A stretch of DNA of 39,990 nucleotides from Utricularia gibba (Eukaryota > Streptophyta > Magnoliopsida > Lamiales > Lentibulariaceae): NCBI GenBank assembly GCA_002189035.1, contig NEEC01000348.1, forward strand, positions 1 to 39,990, in the 5' to 3' direction. The notes beneath the pieces were generated by a model. That model saw nothing but the letters and a program-made list of their open reading frames with translations, ran no database searches and had not been told where the DNA came from. Position numbers and translations under genes: made by a program. Each line of letters opens with the position of its first letter. Positions within the stretch are counted from its first letter, which is position 1. Positions 20,345 through 32,600 of the stretch are shown piece by piece.

Positions 20345-23300
20345 TGATCCATTAATTAACGTTGGGTTTTCGGCAGCTGCCTACATGGTTTCTGAAGGAA
20401 AAGCTTGTCTTTTTTTGGGTGGGTGCTGTCGTTGGGAACTTCGTCCAGACCCAAGTTTCGGTTCGACTCCTGAGCCAAATCAGGTACTATTTGACGAAAA
20501 TCGTGATGCATTTATTGAAGTTAGGATGTCATGAGCACCCCAAATGGTTTTCTCATCCACAAGCTTTATATTTGAGGAGGCGCTCTCGAGGGGCACCAGG
20601 ATCGGGCCGGAGGTCAGGTCGGGCTCGGGCCCATAGTCATTTGTAGCCCGGGAAAAAAAGTGATCCATTTATTAACGTTGGGTTTTCGGCAGCTGCTTAC
20701 ATGGTTTCTGAAGGAAAAGCTTGTCGTTTTTTGGTTTGGTGCTTTCATTGGGAAGTTCATCCGGACACAAGGTTCGGTTCGACTCCTGAGCCCAATCGGG
20801 TCCTATTCAACAAAATCAACATGCATTTTTTGAAGTTAGGATGTCATGAGCACCCCAAATGGTTTTCTCATCCACAAGATTTATATTTGAGGAGGCGCTC
20901 TCGAGGGGCACCAGGATCGGGCTGGAGGTCGGTCGGGCTCGGGCCCATAGTCATTTGTAGCCCGGCAAAAAAAGTGATCCATTTATTAACGTTGGGTTTT
21001 CGGCAGCTGCCTACATTGTTTCTGAAGGAAAAGCTTGTCGTTTTTGGGTGGGTGCTTTCGTTGGGAAGTTCATCCGGAAGGTTCGGTTCGACTCCTGAGC
21101 CCAATCGGGTCCTATTCAACGAAAATCGTGATGCATTTATTGAAGTTAGGATGTCATGAGCACCCCAAATGGCTTTCTCATCCACAAGATTTATATTTGA
21201 GGAGGCGCTCGTAGGATCTGGCCGGAGGTCACGACCTGATCGTTGGGGGTCTTTTGGTAGTCATTTGTGGCAAAAAAGTGATCCATTAATTAACGTTGGG
21301 TTTTCGGCAGCTGCCTACATGGTTTCTGAAGGAAAAGCTTGTCTTTTTGGGTGGGTGCTTCGTTGGGAACTTCGTCCGACCCAAGTTTCGGTTCGACTCC
21401 TGAGCCAAATCGGTCTATTTACGAAAATCGTGATGCATTTTGAAGTTAGGATGTCATGAGCACCCCAAATGGTTTTTCTCATCCACAAGCTTTATATTTG
21501 AGGAGGCGCTCTCGAGGGGCACCAGGATCGGGCCGGAGGTCGGTCGGGCTCGGGCCCATAGTCATTTGTAGCCCGGGAAAAAAAGTGATCCATTTATTAA
21601 CGTTGGGTTTTCGGCAGCTGCTTACATTGTTTCTGAAGGAAAAGCTTGTCGTTTTTTGGTGGGTGCTTTCGTTGGGAAGTTCATCCGGACCAAGGTTCGG
21701 TTCGACTCCTGAGCCCAATCGGGTCCTATTCAACAAAAATCGTGATGCATTTTTTGAAGTTAGGATGTCATGAGCACCCCAAATGGCTTTCTCATCCACA
21801 AGATTTATATTTGAGGAGGCGCTCTCGAGGGGCACCAGGATCGGGCCGGAGGTCGGGTCGGGCTCGGGCCCATAGTCATTTGTAGCCCGGCAAAAAAAGT
21901 GATCCATTTATTAACGTTGGGTTTTCGGCAGCTGCCTACATTGTTTCTGAAGGAAAAGCTTGTCGTTTTTGGGTGGGTGCTTTCGTTGGGAAGTTCATCC
22001 GGACCAAGGTTCGGTTCGACTCCTGAGCCCAATCGGGTCCTATTCAACGAAAATCGTGATGCATTTATTGAAGTTAGGATGTCATGAGCACCCCAAATGG
22101 TTTTCTCATCCACAAGCTTTATATTTGAGGAGGCGCTCTCGAGGGGCACTAGGATCGGCCGGAGGTCGTCGTCGGGCCCATAGTCATTTGTAGCCCGGCA
22201 AAAAAAGTGATCCATTTATTAACGTTGGGTTTTCGGCAGCTGCCTACATTGTTTCTGAAGGAAAAGCTTGTCGTTTTTGGGTGGGTGCTTTCGTTGGGAA
22301 GTTCATCCGGACCAAGGTTCGGTTCGACTCCTGAGCCAATCGGGTCCTATTCAACAAAAAATCATGCATTTTTTGAAGTTAGGATGTCATGAGCACCCCA
22401 AATGGTTTCTCATCCACAAGATTTATATTTGAGGAGGCGCTCTCGAGGGGCACCAGGATCGGCCGGAGGTCGGGTCGGGCTCGGGCCATAGTCATTTGTA
22501 GCCCGGCAAAAAAAGTGATCCATTTATTAACGTTGGGTTTTCGGCAGCTGCCTACATTGTTTCTGAAGGAAAAGCTTGTCGTTTTTTGGTGGGTGCTTTC
22601 GTTGGGAAGTTCATCCGACCCAAGGTTCGGTTCGACCCTGAGCCCAATCGGGTCCTATTCAACGAAAATCGTGATGCATTTATTGAAGTTAGGATGTCAT
22701 GAGCACCCCAAATGGTTTTTCTCATCCACAAGCTTTATTTTGAGGAGGCGCTCTCGAGGGGCACTAGGATCGGGCCGGAGGTCTATCGAACTCGGGCCCA
22801 TAGTCATTTGTAGCCCGGCAAAAAAAGTGATCCATTTATTAACGTTGGGTTTTCGGCAGCTGCCTACATGGTTTCTGAAGGAAAAGCTTGTCGTTTTTTG
22901 GTGGGTGCTTTCGTTGGGAAGTTCATCCGACCCAAGGTTCGGTTCGACTCCTGAGCCAATCGGTCTATTCAACGAAAATCGTGATGCATTTATTGAAGTT
23001 AGGATGTCATGAGCACCCCAAATGGTTTTCTCATCCACAAGCTTTATATTTGAGGAGGCGCTCTCGAGGGGCACCAGGATCGGGCCGGAGGTCAGGTCGG
23101 GCTCGGGCCCATAGTCATTTGTAGCCCGGCAAAAAAGTGATCCATTTATTAACGTTGGGTTTTCGGCAGCTGCCTACATTGTTTCTGAAGGAAAAGCTTG
23201 TCGTTTTTTGGGTGGGTGCTTTCGTTGGGAAGTTCATCCGGACCCAAGGTTCGGTTCGACTCCTGAGCCCAATCGGGTCCTATTCAACGAAAATCGTGAT

Positions 23301-24996
23301 GCATTTATTGAAGTTAGGATGTCATGAGCACCCCAAATGGTTTTCCAACCACAACTTTTTTATTTGAGGAGGCGCTCTCGAGGGGCACCAGGATCGGCCG
23401 GAGGTCGGTCGAAATCGGGCCCATAGTCATTTGTAGCCCGGCAAAAAAAGTGATCCATTTATTAACGTTGGGTTTTCGGCAGCTGCCTACATGTTTCTGA
23501 AGGAAAAGCTTGTCGTTTTTTGGTGGGTGCTTTCGTTGGGAAGTTCATCCGGACCCAAGGTTCGGTTCGACTCCTGAGCCAAATCGGGTCTATTCACGAA
23601 AATCGTGATGCATTTATTGAAGTTAGGATGTCATGAGCACCCCAAATGGTTTTCTCATCCACAAGCTTTATATTTGAGGAGGCGCTCTCGAGGGGCACCA
23701 GGATCGGGCCGGAGGTCGGTCGGGCTCGGGCCCATAGTCATTTGTAGCCCGGCAAAAAAAGTGATCCATTTATTAACGTTGGGTTTTCGGCAGCTGCTTA
23801 CATGGTTTCTGAAGGAAAAGCTTGTCGTTTTTGGGTTGGTGCTTTCATTGGGAAGTTCATCCGGACCAAGGTTCGGTTCGACTCCTGAGCCCAATCGGGT
23901 CCTATTCAACAAAATCAACATGCATTTTTTGAAGTTAGGATGTCATGAGCACCCCAAATGGCTTCTCATCCACAAGCTTTATATTTGAGGAGGCGCTCTC
24001 GAGGGGCACCAGGATCGGGCCGGAGGTCGGGTCGGGCTCGGGCCCATAGTCATTTGTAGCCCGGCAAAAAAAAGTGATCCATTTATTAACGTTGGGTTTT
24101 CGGCAGCTGCCTACATGGTTTCTGAAGGAAAAGCTTGTCGTTTTTGGGTGGGTGCTTTCGTTGGAAGTTCATCCGGACCCAAGGTTCGGTTCGACTCCTG
24201 CCAATCGGGTCCTATTCAACGAAAATCGTGATGCATTTATTGAAGTTAGGATGTCATGAGCACCCCAAATGGTTTTCTCAACCACAAGCTTTTTATTGAG
24301 GAGGCGCTCTCGAGGGGCACTAGGATCGGGCCGGAGGTCTTCGGGCTCGGGCCCATAGTCATTTGTAGCCCGGCAAAAAAAAGTGATCCATTTATTAACG
24401 TTGGGTTTTTCGGCAGCTGCCTACATGTTTCTGAAGGAAAAGCTTGTCGTTTTTGGGTGGGTGCTTTCGTTGGGAAGTTCATCCGGACCAAGGTTCGGTT
24501 CGACTCCTGAGCCCAATCGGTCTATTTGAACGAAAATCGTGATGCATTTATTGAAGTTAGGATGTCATGAGCACCCAAATGGTTTTCTCATCCACAAGCT
24601 TTATATTTGAGGAGGCGCTCTCGAGGGGCACCAGGATCGGGCCGGAGGTCAGGTCGGGCTCGGGCCCATAGTCATTTGTAGCCCGGGAAAAAAAGTGATC
24701 CATTTATTAACGTTGGGTTTTCGGCAGCTGCCTACATTGTTTCTGAAGGAAAAGCTTCGTTTTTGGTGGGTGCTTTCGTTGGGAAGTTCATCCGGACCCA
24801 AGGTTCGGTTCGACTCTGCGCCCAATCGGGTCCTATTCAACGAAAATCGTGATGCATTTATTGAAGTTAGGATGTCATGAGCACCCAAATGGTTTCAACC
24901 ACATACTTTTATTTGAGGAGGCGCTCTCGAGGGCACTAGGATCGGCCGAGGTCTGTCGAAATCGGGCCATAGTCATTTGTAGCCCGGCAAAAAAAG
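20345..24996 (+). repeat. Irregular block with a trimer, a five-unit set and mixed monomers
   Basis: Monomer starts and classes: 20345 A, 20661 B, 20975 D (junction tail), 21279 A, 21586 B, 21900 D, 22208 B/C, 22516 C, 22828 A/C, 23138 D, 23451 A/C, 23762 B, 24075 C, 24384 A/C, 24696 D. The first A-to-A spacing is 934 bp, because the C unit expected after 20975 is missing. The next is 1,549 bp (A-B-D-B/C-C). From 22828 the classes blur: A-like tails sit on C-like heads. The longest open frames in the window (221 and 207 codons) fall in or near this stretch only because several consecutive units keep a length divisible by three. Confidence 0.7.
21201..21278 (+). repeat. Aberrant monomer tail and higher-order-repeat junction
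   Basis: The D unit starting at 20975 is normal up to GAGGAGGCGCTC. It then loses the CTCGAG core and reads GTAGGATCTGGCCGGAGGTC. About 27 bases unlike any other tail follow (21230-21256, with ACGACCTGATCG, TTGGGGGTC and TTTTGG), before it rejoins the consensus at TAGTCATTTGT. The usual AGCCCGGC is then shortened to GGC. The C unit expected in the tetramer phase is absent, so this marks a recombination or repair breakpoint, or a local assembly error. Confidence 0.75.
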
Positions 24997-27172
24997 TGAT
25001 CCATTTATTAACGTTGGGTTTTCGGCAGCTGCCTACATTGTTTCTGAAGGAAAAGCTTGTCTTTTTTGGGTGGGTGCTTCGTTGGGAACTTCGTCCAGAC
25101 CCAAGTTTCGGTTCGACTCCTGCCAAATCAGGTACTATTTGACGAAAATCGTGATGCATTTATTGAAGTTAGGATGTCATGAGCACCCCAAATGGTTTTC
25201 TCATCCACAAGCTTTATATTTGAGGAGGCGCTCTCGAGGGGCACCAGGATCGGGCCGGGGTCAGGTCGGGCTCGGCCCATAGTCATTTGTAGCCCGGAAA
25301 AAAAGTGATCCATTTATTAACGTTGGGTTTTCGGCAGCTGCTTACATGGTTTCTGAAGGAAAAGCTTGTCGTTTTTGGTTTGGTGCTTTCATTGGGAAGT
25401 TCATCCGGACACAAGGTTCGGTTCGACTCCTGAGCCCAATCGGGTCCTATTCAACAAAAATCATGCATTTTTTGAAGTTAGGATGTCATGAGCACCCAAA
25501 TGGCTTTCTCATCCACAAGATTTATATTTGAGGAGGCGCTCTCGAGGGGCACCAGGATCGGGCTGGAGGTCGGGTCGGGCTCGGCCCATAGTCATTTGTA
25601 GCCCGGCAAAAAAAGTGATCCATTTATTAACGTTGGGTTTTCGGCAGCTGCTTACATGGTTTCTGAAGGAAAAGCTTGTCGTTTTTGGGTGGGTGCTTTT
25701 GTTGGGAAGTTCGTCCGGACCCAAGGTTCGGTTCGACTCCTGAGCCCAATCGGGTCCTATTCGACGAAAATCGTGATGCATTTATTGAAGTTAGGATGTC
25801 ATGAGCACCCAAATGGTTTTCTCACCACAGCTTTTTATTTGAGGAGGCGCTCTCGAGGGGCACAGGATCGGGCCGGAGGTCATATCGAACTCGGGCCCAT
25901 AGTCATTTGTAGCCCGGCAAAAAAGTGATCCATTTATTAACGTTGGGTTTTCGGCAGCTGCCTACATTGTTTCTGAAGGAAAAGCTTGTCGTTTTTGGGT
26001 GGGTGCTTTCGTTGGGAAGTTCATCCGGACCCAAGGTTCGGTTCGACTCCTGAGCCCAATCGGGTCCTATTTCGACGAAAATCGTGATGCATTTATTGAA
26101 GTTAGGATGTCATGAGCACCCCAAATGGTTTTCTCATCCACAAGCTTTATATTTGAGGAGGCGCTCTCGAGGGGCACCAGGATCGGGCCGGAGGTCGGGT
26201 CGGGCTCGGGCCCATAGTCATTTGTAGCCCGGGAAAAAAGTGATCCATTTATTAACGTTGGGTTTTCGGCAGCTGCCTACATTGTTTCTGAAGGAAAAGC
26301 TTGTCGTTTTTTGGTGGGTGCTTTCGTTGGGAAGTTCATCCGGACCCAAGGTTCGGTTCGACTCCTGCGCCCAATCGGGTCCTATTCGACGAAAATCGTG
26401 ATGCATTTATTGAAGTTAGGATGTCATGAGCACCCCAAATGGTTTTCTCAACCACAAGCTTTTTATTTGAGGAGGCGCTCTCGAGGGGCACTAGGATCTG
26501 GCCGGAGGTCGTCGAAATCGGGCCCCATAGTCATTTGTAGCCCGGCAAAAAAAGTGATCCATTTATTAACGTTGGGTTTTCGGCAGCTGCCTACATTGTT
26601 TCTGAAGGAAAAGCTTGTCTTTTTTGGGTGGGTGCTTCGTTGGGAACTTCGTCCGGACCCAAGTTCGGTTCGACTCCTGAGCCAATCGGGTCCTATTTGA
26701 CGAAAATCGTGATGCATTTATTGAAGTTAGGATGTCATGAGCACCCCAAATGGTTTTCTCATCCACAAGCTTTATATTTGAGGAGGCGCTCTCGAGGGGC
26801 ACCAGGATCGGGCCGGAGGTCGTCGGGCTCGGGCCCATAGTCATTTGTAGCCCGGGAAAAAAAGTGATCCATTATTAACGTTGGGTTTTCGGCAGCTGCT
26901 ACATGGTTTCTGAAGGAAAAGCTTGTCGTTTTTGGTTTGGTGCTTTCATTGGGAAGTTCATCCGGACCAAGGTTCGGTTCGACTCCTGAGCCCAATCGGG
27001 TCCTATTCGACGAAAATCGTGATGCATTTTTTGAAGTTAGGATGTCATGAGCACCCCAAATGGTTTTCTCATCCACAAGCTTTATATTTGAGGAGGCGCT
27101 CTCGAGGGCACCAGGATCGGGCGGAGGTCGGGTCGGGCTCGGCCCATAGTCATTTGTAGCCCGGAAAAAAAG

Positions 27173-27477
27173 TGATCCATTTATTAACGTTGGGTTTTCG
27201 GCAGCTGCTTACATGGTTTCTGAAGGAAAAGCTTGTCGTTTTTGGGGGGTGCTTTTTTTGGAAGTTCGTCCGGACCCAAGGTTCGGTTCGACTCCTGAGC
27301 CAATCGGGTCCTATTCGACGAAAATCGTGATGCATTTATTGAAGTTAGGATGTCATGAGCACCCCAAATGGTTTTCTCATCCACAAGCTTTTATTGAGGA
27401 GGCGCTCGAGGGGCACTAGGATGGGCCGGAGGTCGGTCGAACTCGGCCCATAGTCATTTGTAGCCCGGCAAAAAAAG
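27173..27477 (+). repeat. Exemplar class C' monomer
   Basis: This unit has a B-like head (CTTACATGG) followed by GTCGTTTTTGGGGGGTGC, then TTTTTTTGGAAGTTCGTCCG and TTCGACGAAAATCGTG. Sister units one pentamer away carry GTGCTTTTGTTGGG (25616) and GTGCTTTTTGTTGG (28715), and a related form lies at 33307. The T-rich change destroys the TTTCGTTGG motif kept by most C units. Its tail has CACTAGG and GTCGAACTCGG. Confidence 0.75.
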
Positions 27478-27786
27478 TGATCCATTTATTAACGTTGGTT
27501 TTCGGCAGCTGCCTACATTGTTTCTGAAGGAAAAGCTTGTCGTTTTTGGGTGGGTGCTTTCGTTGGGAAGTTCATCCGACCCAAGGTTCGGTTCGACTCC
27601 TGAGCCCAATCGGGTCCTATTGACGAAAATCGTGATGCATTTATTGAAGTTAGGATGTCATGAGCACCCCAAATGGTTTCTCATCCACAAGCTTTATATT
27701 TGAGGAGGCGCTCTCGAGGGGCACCAGGATCGGGCGGAGGTCAGGTCGGGCTCGGGCCCATAGTCATTTGTAGCCCGGGAAAAAAG

Positions 27787-28098
27787 TGATCCATTTATTA
27801 ACGTTGGGTTTTCGGCAGCTGCCTACATTGTTTCTGAAGGAAAAGCTTGTCGTTTTTTGGTGGGTGCTTTCGTTGGGAAGTTCATCCGGACCCAAGGTTC
27901 GGTTCGACTCCTGCGCCCAATCGGGTCCTATTCAACGAAAATCGTGATGCATTTATTGAAGTTAGGATGTCATGAGCACCCCAAATGGTTTTCCAACCAC
28001 AACTTTTTATTTGAGGAGGCGCTCTCGAGGGGCACTAGGATCTGGCCGGAGGTCTTGTCGAATCGGGCCCATAGTCATTTGTAGCCCGGCAAAAAAAG
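27787..28098 (+). repeat. Exemplar class D monomer
   Basis: The head and centre match class C (CCTACATTG, GTCGTTTTTTGGTGGGTGC, CTGCGCCC, TTCAACGAAAATCGTG). The tail differs: TTTTCCAACCACAACTTTTT, CACTAGGATCTGGCC and GGTCTTGTCGAATCGGG. It is followed by an A unit. The same tail type is seen at 2162, 3094, 15082, 23138, 24696 and 30558, in some cases shortened. D therefore looks like a C derivative with an exchanged 3' third. Confidence 0.75.
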
Positions 28099-29333
28099 TG
28101 ATCCATTTATTAACGTTGGGTTTTCGGCAGCTGCCTACATTGTTTCTGAAGGAAAAGCTTGTCTTTTTTGGTGGGTGCTTCGTTGGGAACTTCGTCCAGA
28201 CCCAAGTTTCGTTCGACTCCTGAGCCAATCAGGTCCTATTTGACGAAAATCGTGATGCATTTATTGAAGTTAGGATGTCATGAGCACCCAAATGGTTTTC
28301 TCATCCACAAGCTTTATATTTGAGGAGGGCTCTCGAGGGGCACCAGGATCGGGCCGGAGGTCAGGTCGGGCTCGGGCCCATAGTCATTTGTAGCCCGGGA
28401 AAAAAAGTGATCCATTTATTAACGTTGGGTTTTCGGCAGCTGCTTACATGTTTCTGAAGGAAAAGCTTGTCGTTTTTGGGGTGCTTTCGTTGGGAAGTTC
28501 ATCCGGACCCAAGGTTCGGTTCGACTCCTGAGCCCAATCGGGTCCTATTCAACGAAAATCGTGATGCATTTTTGAAGTTAGGATGTCATGGCACCCCAAA
28601 TGGTTTTCTCATCCACAAATTTATATTTGAGGAGGCGCTCTCGAGGGGCACCAGGATCGGGCGGAGGTCGGGTCGGGCTCGGGCCCATAGTCATTTGTAG
28701 CCCGGCAAAAAAAGTGATCCATTTATTAACGTTGGGTTTTCGGCAGCTGCTTACATGGTTTCTGAAGGAAAAGCTTGTCGTTTTTGGTGGGTGCTTTTTG
28801 TTGGAAGTTCATCCGGACCCAAGGTTCGGTTCGACTCCTGAGCCAATCGGGTCCTATTCAACGAAAATCGTGATGCATTTATTGAAGTTAGGATGTCATG
28901 AGCACCCCAAATGGTTTTCTCAACCACAGCTTTTTTATTTGAGGAGGCGCTCTCGAGGGGCACTAGGATCGGGCCGGAGGTCATATCGCTCGGGCCCATA
29001 GTCATTTGTAGCCCGGCAAAAAAAGTGATCCATTTATTAACGTTGGGTTTTCGGCAGCTGCCTACATGGTTTCTGAAGGAAAAGCTTGTCTTTTTTGGGT
29101 GGGTGCTTCGTTGGGAACTTCGTCCGGACCCAAGGTTCGGTTCGACTCCTGAGCCAATCGGTCCTATTCGACGAAAATCGTGATGCATTTATTGAAGTTA
29201 GGATGTCATGAGCACCCCAAATGGTTTTCTCATCCACAAGCTTTATATTTGAGGAGGCGCTCTCGAGGGCACAGGATCGGGCGGAGGTCGGTCGGGCTCG
29301 GGCCCATAGTCATTTGTAGCCCGGGAAAAAAAG

Positions 29334-29631
29334 TGATCCATTATTAACGTTGGGTTTTCGGCAGCTGCCTACATTGTTTCTGAAGGAAAAGCTTGTCGTT
29401 TTTTGGTGGGTGCTTTCGTTGGGAAGTTCATCCGGACCCAAGGTTCGGTTCGACTCCTGAGCCCAATCGGGTCCTATTCAACGAAAATCGTGATGCATTT
29501 ATTGAAGTTTCATGAGCACCCAAATGGTTTCTCAACCACAGCTTTTATTTGAGGAGGCGCTCTCGAGGGGCACAGGATCGGCCGAGGTCGTCGAAATCGG
29601 GCCCATAGTCATTTGTAGCCCGGCAAAAAAG
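29334..29631 (+). repeat. D monomer lacking AGGATG in the conserved block
   Basis: The most invariant stretch of the unit, GAAGTTAGGATGTCATGAGC, is here GAAGTTTCATGAGC (about 29504-29517), a loss of six bases. Nearly all other units keep it intact, apart from a one-base loss (GTCATGGCACC, about 28588). The remainder is a class D unit with ACCACAGC and GTCGAAATC. Confidence 0.7.
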
Positions 29632-32600
29632 TGATCCATTTATTAACGTTGGGTTTTCGGCAGCTGCCTACATGTTCTCAGGAAAAGCTTGTCTTTTTGG
29701 TGGGTGCTTCGTTGGGAACTTCGTCCGACCCAAGTTCGGTTCGACTCCTGAGCCAAATCGGGTCCTATTTGACGAAAATCGTGATGCATTTATTGAAGTT
29801 AGGATGTCATGAGCACCCCAAATGGTTTTCTCATCCACAAGCTTTATATTTGAGGAGCGCTCTCGAGGGGCACCAGGATCGGGCCGGAGGTCAGGTCGGG
29901 CTCGGGCCCATAGTCATTTGTAGCCCGGGAAAAAAAGTGATCCATTTATTAACGTTGGGTTTTCGGCAGCTGCTACATGTTTCTGAAGGAAAAGCTTGTC
30001 GTTTTTGGTTTGGTGCTTTCATTGGGAAGTTCATCCGGACCAAGGTTCGGTTCGACTCCTGAGCCCAATCGGGTCCTATTCAACAAAAATCAACATGCAT
30101 TTTTTTGAAGTTAGGATGTCATGAGCACCCCAAATGGCTTTCTCATCCACAAGCTTTATATTTGAGGAGGCGCTCTCGAGGGGCACCAGGATCGGGCGGA
30201 GGTCGGTCGGGCTCGGGCCCATAGTCATTTGTAGCCCGGCAAAAAAAGTGATCCATTTATTAACGTTGGGTTTTCGGCAGCTGCCTACATTGTTTCTGAA
30301 GGAAAAGCTTGTCGTTTTTGGGTGGGTGCTTTCGTTGGGAAGTTCATCCGGACCCAAGGTTCGGTTCGACTCCTGCGCCCAATCGGGTCCTATTCAACGA
30401 AAATCGTGATGCATTTATTGAAGTTAGGATGTCATGAGCACCCCAAATGGTTTTCTCATCCACAAGCTTTATATTTGAGGAGGCGCTCTCGAGGGGCACT
30501 AGGATCGGGCCGGAGGTCGTCTCGGGCCCATAGTCATTTGTAGCCCGGCAAAAAAAGTGATCCATTTATTAACGTTGGGTTTTCGGCAGCTGCCTACATT
30601 GTTTCTGAAGGAAAAGCTTGTCGTTTTTTTGGTGGGTGCTTTCGTTGGGAAGTTCATCCGGACCCAAGGTTCGGTTCGACTCCTGCCCAATCGGGTCCTA
30701 TTCAACGAAAATCGTGATGCATTTATTGAAGTTAGGATGTCATGAGCACCCCAAATGGTTTTCTCAACCACAACTTTTATTTGAGGAGGCGCTCTCGAGG
30801 GGCACTAGGATCTGGCCGGAGGTCGTCGAAATCGGGCCCATAGTCATTTGTAGCCCGGCAAAAAAAGTGATCCATTTATTAACGTTGGGTTTTCGGCAGC
30901 TGCCTACATTGTTTCTGAAGGAAAAGCTTGTCTTTTTGGGTGGGTGCTTCGTTGGGAAGTTCGTCCGACCCAAGTTTCGGTTCGACTCCTGAGCCAATCG
31001 GGTACTATTGACGAAAATCGTGATGCATTTATTGAAGTTAGGATGTCATGAGCACCCCAAATGGTTTTCTCATCCACAAGCTTTATATTTGAGGAGGCGC
31101 TCTCGAGGGGCACCAGGATCGGGCCGGAGGTCAGGTCGGGCTCGGGCCCATAGTCATTTGTAGCCCGGGAAAAAAGTGATCCATTTATTAACGTTGGGTT
31201 TTCGGCAGCTGCTACATGGTTTCTGAAGGAAAAGCTTGTCGTTTTTGGTGGTGCTTTCATTGGAAGTTCATCCGGACCAAGGTTCGGTTCGACTCCTGAG
31301 CCCAATCGGGTCCTATTCAACAAAAATCAACATGCATTTTTTTGAAGTTAGGATGTCATGAGCACCCCAAATGGTTTTCTCATCCACAAGATTTATATTT
31401 GAGGAGGCGCTCTCGAGGGGCACCAGGATCGGGCGGAGGTCGGGTCGGGCTCGGCCCATAGTCATTTGTAGCCCGGCAAAAAAAGTGATCCATTTATTAA
31501 CGTTGGGTTTTCGGCAGCTGCCTACATTGTTTCTGAAGGAAAAGCTTGTCGTTTTTTGGTGGGTGCTTTCGTTGGGAAGTTCATCCGGACCCAAGGTTCG
31601 GTTCGACTCCTGCGCCCAATCGGTCCTATTCAACGAAAATCGTGATGCATTTATTGAAGTTAGGATGTCATGAGCACCCAAATGGTTTTCTCAACCACAT
31701 GCTTTTATTTGAGGAGGCGCTCTCGAGGGGCACTAGGATCGGGCCGAGGTCATATCGAACTCGGGCCATAGTCATTTGTAGCCCGGCAAAAAAGTGATCC
31801 ATTTATTAACGTTGGGTTTTCGGCAGCTGCCTACATGGTTTCTGAAGGAAAAGCTTGTCTTTTTTGGTGGGTGCTTCGTTGGGAACTTCGTCCAGACCCA
31901 AGTTTCGGTTCGACTCCTGAGCCAAATCAGGTACTATTTGACGAAAATCGTGATGCATTTATTGAAGTTAGGATGTCATGAGCACCCCAAATGGTTTTCT
32001 CATCCACAAGCTTTATATTTGAGGAGGCGCTCTCGAGGGGCACCAGGATCGGCCGGAGGTCAGGTCGGGCTCGGGCCCATAGTCATTTGTAGCCCGGGAA
32101 AAAAAGTGATCCATTTATTAACGTTGGGTTTTCGGCAGCTGCTTACATGGTTTCTGAAGGAAAAGCTTGTCGGTGGTGCTTTCGGAAGTTCATCCGGACC
32201 AAGGTTCGGTTCGACTCCTGAGCCCAATCGGGTCCTATTCAACAAAAATCAACATGCATTTTTTGAAGTTAGGATGTCATGAGCACCCCAAATGGTTTCT
32301 CATCCACAAGATTTATATTTGAGGAGGCGCTCTCGAGGGGCACCAGGATCGGGCGGAGGTCGGGTCGGGCTCGGGCCCATAGTCATTTGTAGCCCGGCAA
32401 AAAAAGTGATCCATTATTAACGTTGGGTTTTCGGCAGCTGCCTACATTGTTTCTGAAGGAAAAGCTTGTCGTTTTTGGGGTGCTTTCGTTGGGAAGTTCA
32501 TCCGGACCCAAGGTTCGGTTCGACTCCTGCCCCAATCGGGTCCTATTCAACGAAAATCGTGATGCATTTATTGAAGTTAGGATGTCATGAGCACCCCAAA

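Larger units (their letters stand above)
24997..29631 (+). repeat. Pentameric higher-order repeat A-B-C'-X-D, three consecutive copies (~1,545 bp)
   Basis: Monomer starts: 24997 A, 25306 B, 25616 C', 25926 X, 26241 D; 26555 A, 26865 B, 27173 C', 27478 X, 27787 D; 28099 A, 28408 B, 28715 C', 29026 X, 29334 D. A-to-A distances are 1,558, 1,544 and 1,533 bp. C' units share CTTACATGG plus a T-rich GTGCTTTT(T)G centre found in all three copies. X units join a variable C- or A-like head to the A-type tail (ACAAGC, CACCAGG or CACAGG, usually CCCGGGAAA). D units end in GTCGAAATC or GTCGAATC. The repeated order of five distinguishable units is good evidence of a five-unit amplification. Confidence 0.8.
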
